A stretch of 12,747 bases of DNA from positions 1 to 12,747 of the forward strand of contig JACKAT010000086.1 of the NCBI GenBank assembly GCA_020634935.1. Direction: 5' to 3'. Below are positions 12,519 to 12,747 of the stretch, piece after piece. The notes beneath the pieces are model-generated. The model saw nothing but the letters and a program-made list of their open reading frames with translations, was not told where the DNA came from and made no database searches. The first letter of the stretch is position 1. Each line of letters begins with the position of its first letter. Source of the stretch: Anaerolineales bacterium. GTDB taxonomy: Bacteria; Chloroflexota; Anaerolineae; 4572-78; J111. Position numbers and translations under genes: made by a program.

Positions 12519-12730
12519 GATCCACGAAGTCACCCGAAGGAACACGAAATTTTCAGATTGATTATGGGTCAGGACTGACGCAAAAACCCAGGTGACAGTC
12601 ACTTATTGTCAATAAATCAGCATCGGAGTGGTCCAAACAGGCCGATTTAGCGTGTTTAAGTGACTGTCACCTTTGGAACTGCGTAAGTCCTGTGGGTGTA
12701 ACTTTATGTCCTTCGTGGATCAATTTTTTT
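12519..12730 (+). terminator. Palindrome with T-run after E2, candidate terminator enlarged by an insertion
   Basis: GATCCACGAAG (12519-12529) and CTTCGTGGATC (12711-12721) are perfect 11-bp arms. The right arm is followed after two bases by seven T residues (12724-12730). It begins 14 bp after the E2 stop. Removing the 123-bp insertion and one copy of its 5-bp duplication leaves a 75-bp element with a 53-nt loop. It may terminate the E1/E2 transcript, but the loop is long even in the restored form. The arm sequence could equally belong to a dispersed intergenic repeat family. Confidence 0.5.
12570..12692. mobile_element. MITE-like insertion, 123 bp, with 13-bp terminal inverted repeats and TGGGT duplication
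   Basis: The ends CAGGACTGACGCA (12570-12582) and TGCGTAAGTCCTG (12680-12692) pair at 12 of 13 positions. Directly outside them TGGGT occurs on both sides (12565-12569 and 12693-12697), as expected for a 5-bp target-site duplication. Inside, AGGTGACAGTCACTTA (12590-12605) and its exact complement (12657-12672), then TAAATC/GATTTA (12613-12618 and 12644-12649), are all centred on 12631. The whole element can therefore fold into one hairpin. It has no coding capacity, so movement would need a transposase elsewhere. The 243-bp tail of the window after E2 holds nothing else recognisable. Confidence 0.78.
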
Positions 12731-12747
12731 GTTGAAACACTTTACCC

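Noticed and set aside
12519..12721. CRISPR-like or attachment-site interpretation of the terminal repeats
   Set aside because: There are no regularly spaced direct repeats and no integrase or tRNA. The symmetry is inverted and nested, fitting a palindrome plus MITE.

Overview
The window looks like a bacterial chromosome segment carrying a self-contained sugar-alcohol phosphotransferase (PTS) operon followed by genes for a 2-oxoacid dehydrogenase-type complex. The codon style, moderate GC content and repeat types suggest a Chloroflexota-like (Anaerolineae-type) environmental bacterium. That assignment is an inference from general character only; there is no rRNA or marker gene here. By eye the regulator and gutM end is AT-richer than the E1/E2 end, so the two halves may have different histories.

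Layout. On the minus strand, 1-386 is the N-terminal part of a ribokinase-type PfkB sugar kinase that runs off the window. It has a near-consensus promoter (433-460) and a palindrome (410-425) at its transcription start. On the plus strand, a near-consensus sigma70 promoter (668-696) is bracketed by two pairs of TTCAC-N4-GTGAA dyads and drives a SorC-family regulator (744-1733). A 56-bp tandem duplication and gutM (1919-2377) follow. After an approximately 300-bp gap holding a long inverted repeat come the glucitol-type PTS genes: EIIC (srlA-like, 2682-3236), a free-standing membrane half of SrlE (3268-3807), a tethered EIIB domain (3835-4356) and EIIA (srlB-like, 4426-4800). Next are a COG4091-type oxidoreductase with a C-terminal SAF domain (4936-6222), a class II aldolase-fold protein lacking most metal ligands (6254-6910), HPr (6957-7235) and Enzyme I (7232-8932). 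The last two genes encode a fused E1 alpha/beta dehydrogenase (9042-11120) and a lipoyl E2 acyltransferase (11131-12504). The window ends in a palindrome (12519-12721) interrupted by a MITE-like insertion with a 5-bp target duplication.

How the genes may work together. EI takes phosphate from PEP and passes it to HPr, then EIIA, then EIIB, which phosphorylates a polyol moving through the two membrane proteins. The usual sorbitol-6-phosphate dehydrogenase (SrlD) is absent. The COG4091 protein sits in its place and is the natural candidate to oxidise the imported phosphate. The substrate is therefore unknown and need not be sorbitol. The E1/E2 pair could consume the pyruvate released by EI, or act on an acetoin-like or 2-oxo product of the pathway.

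Most notable points: the split and reordered SrlE with a Pro/Ala-rich tethered EIIB; the degenerate aldolase between the oxidoreductase and HPr; the four-operator promoter; two mutually exclusive hairpins between the EIIB and EIIA genes; tandem E3-binding domains in the E2; and the MITE inside the terminal palindrome.
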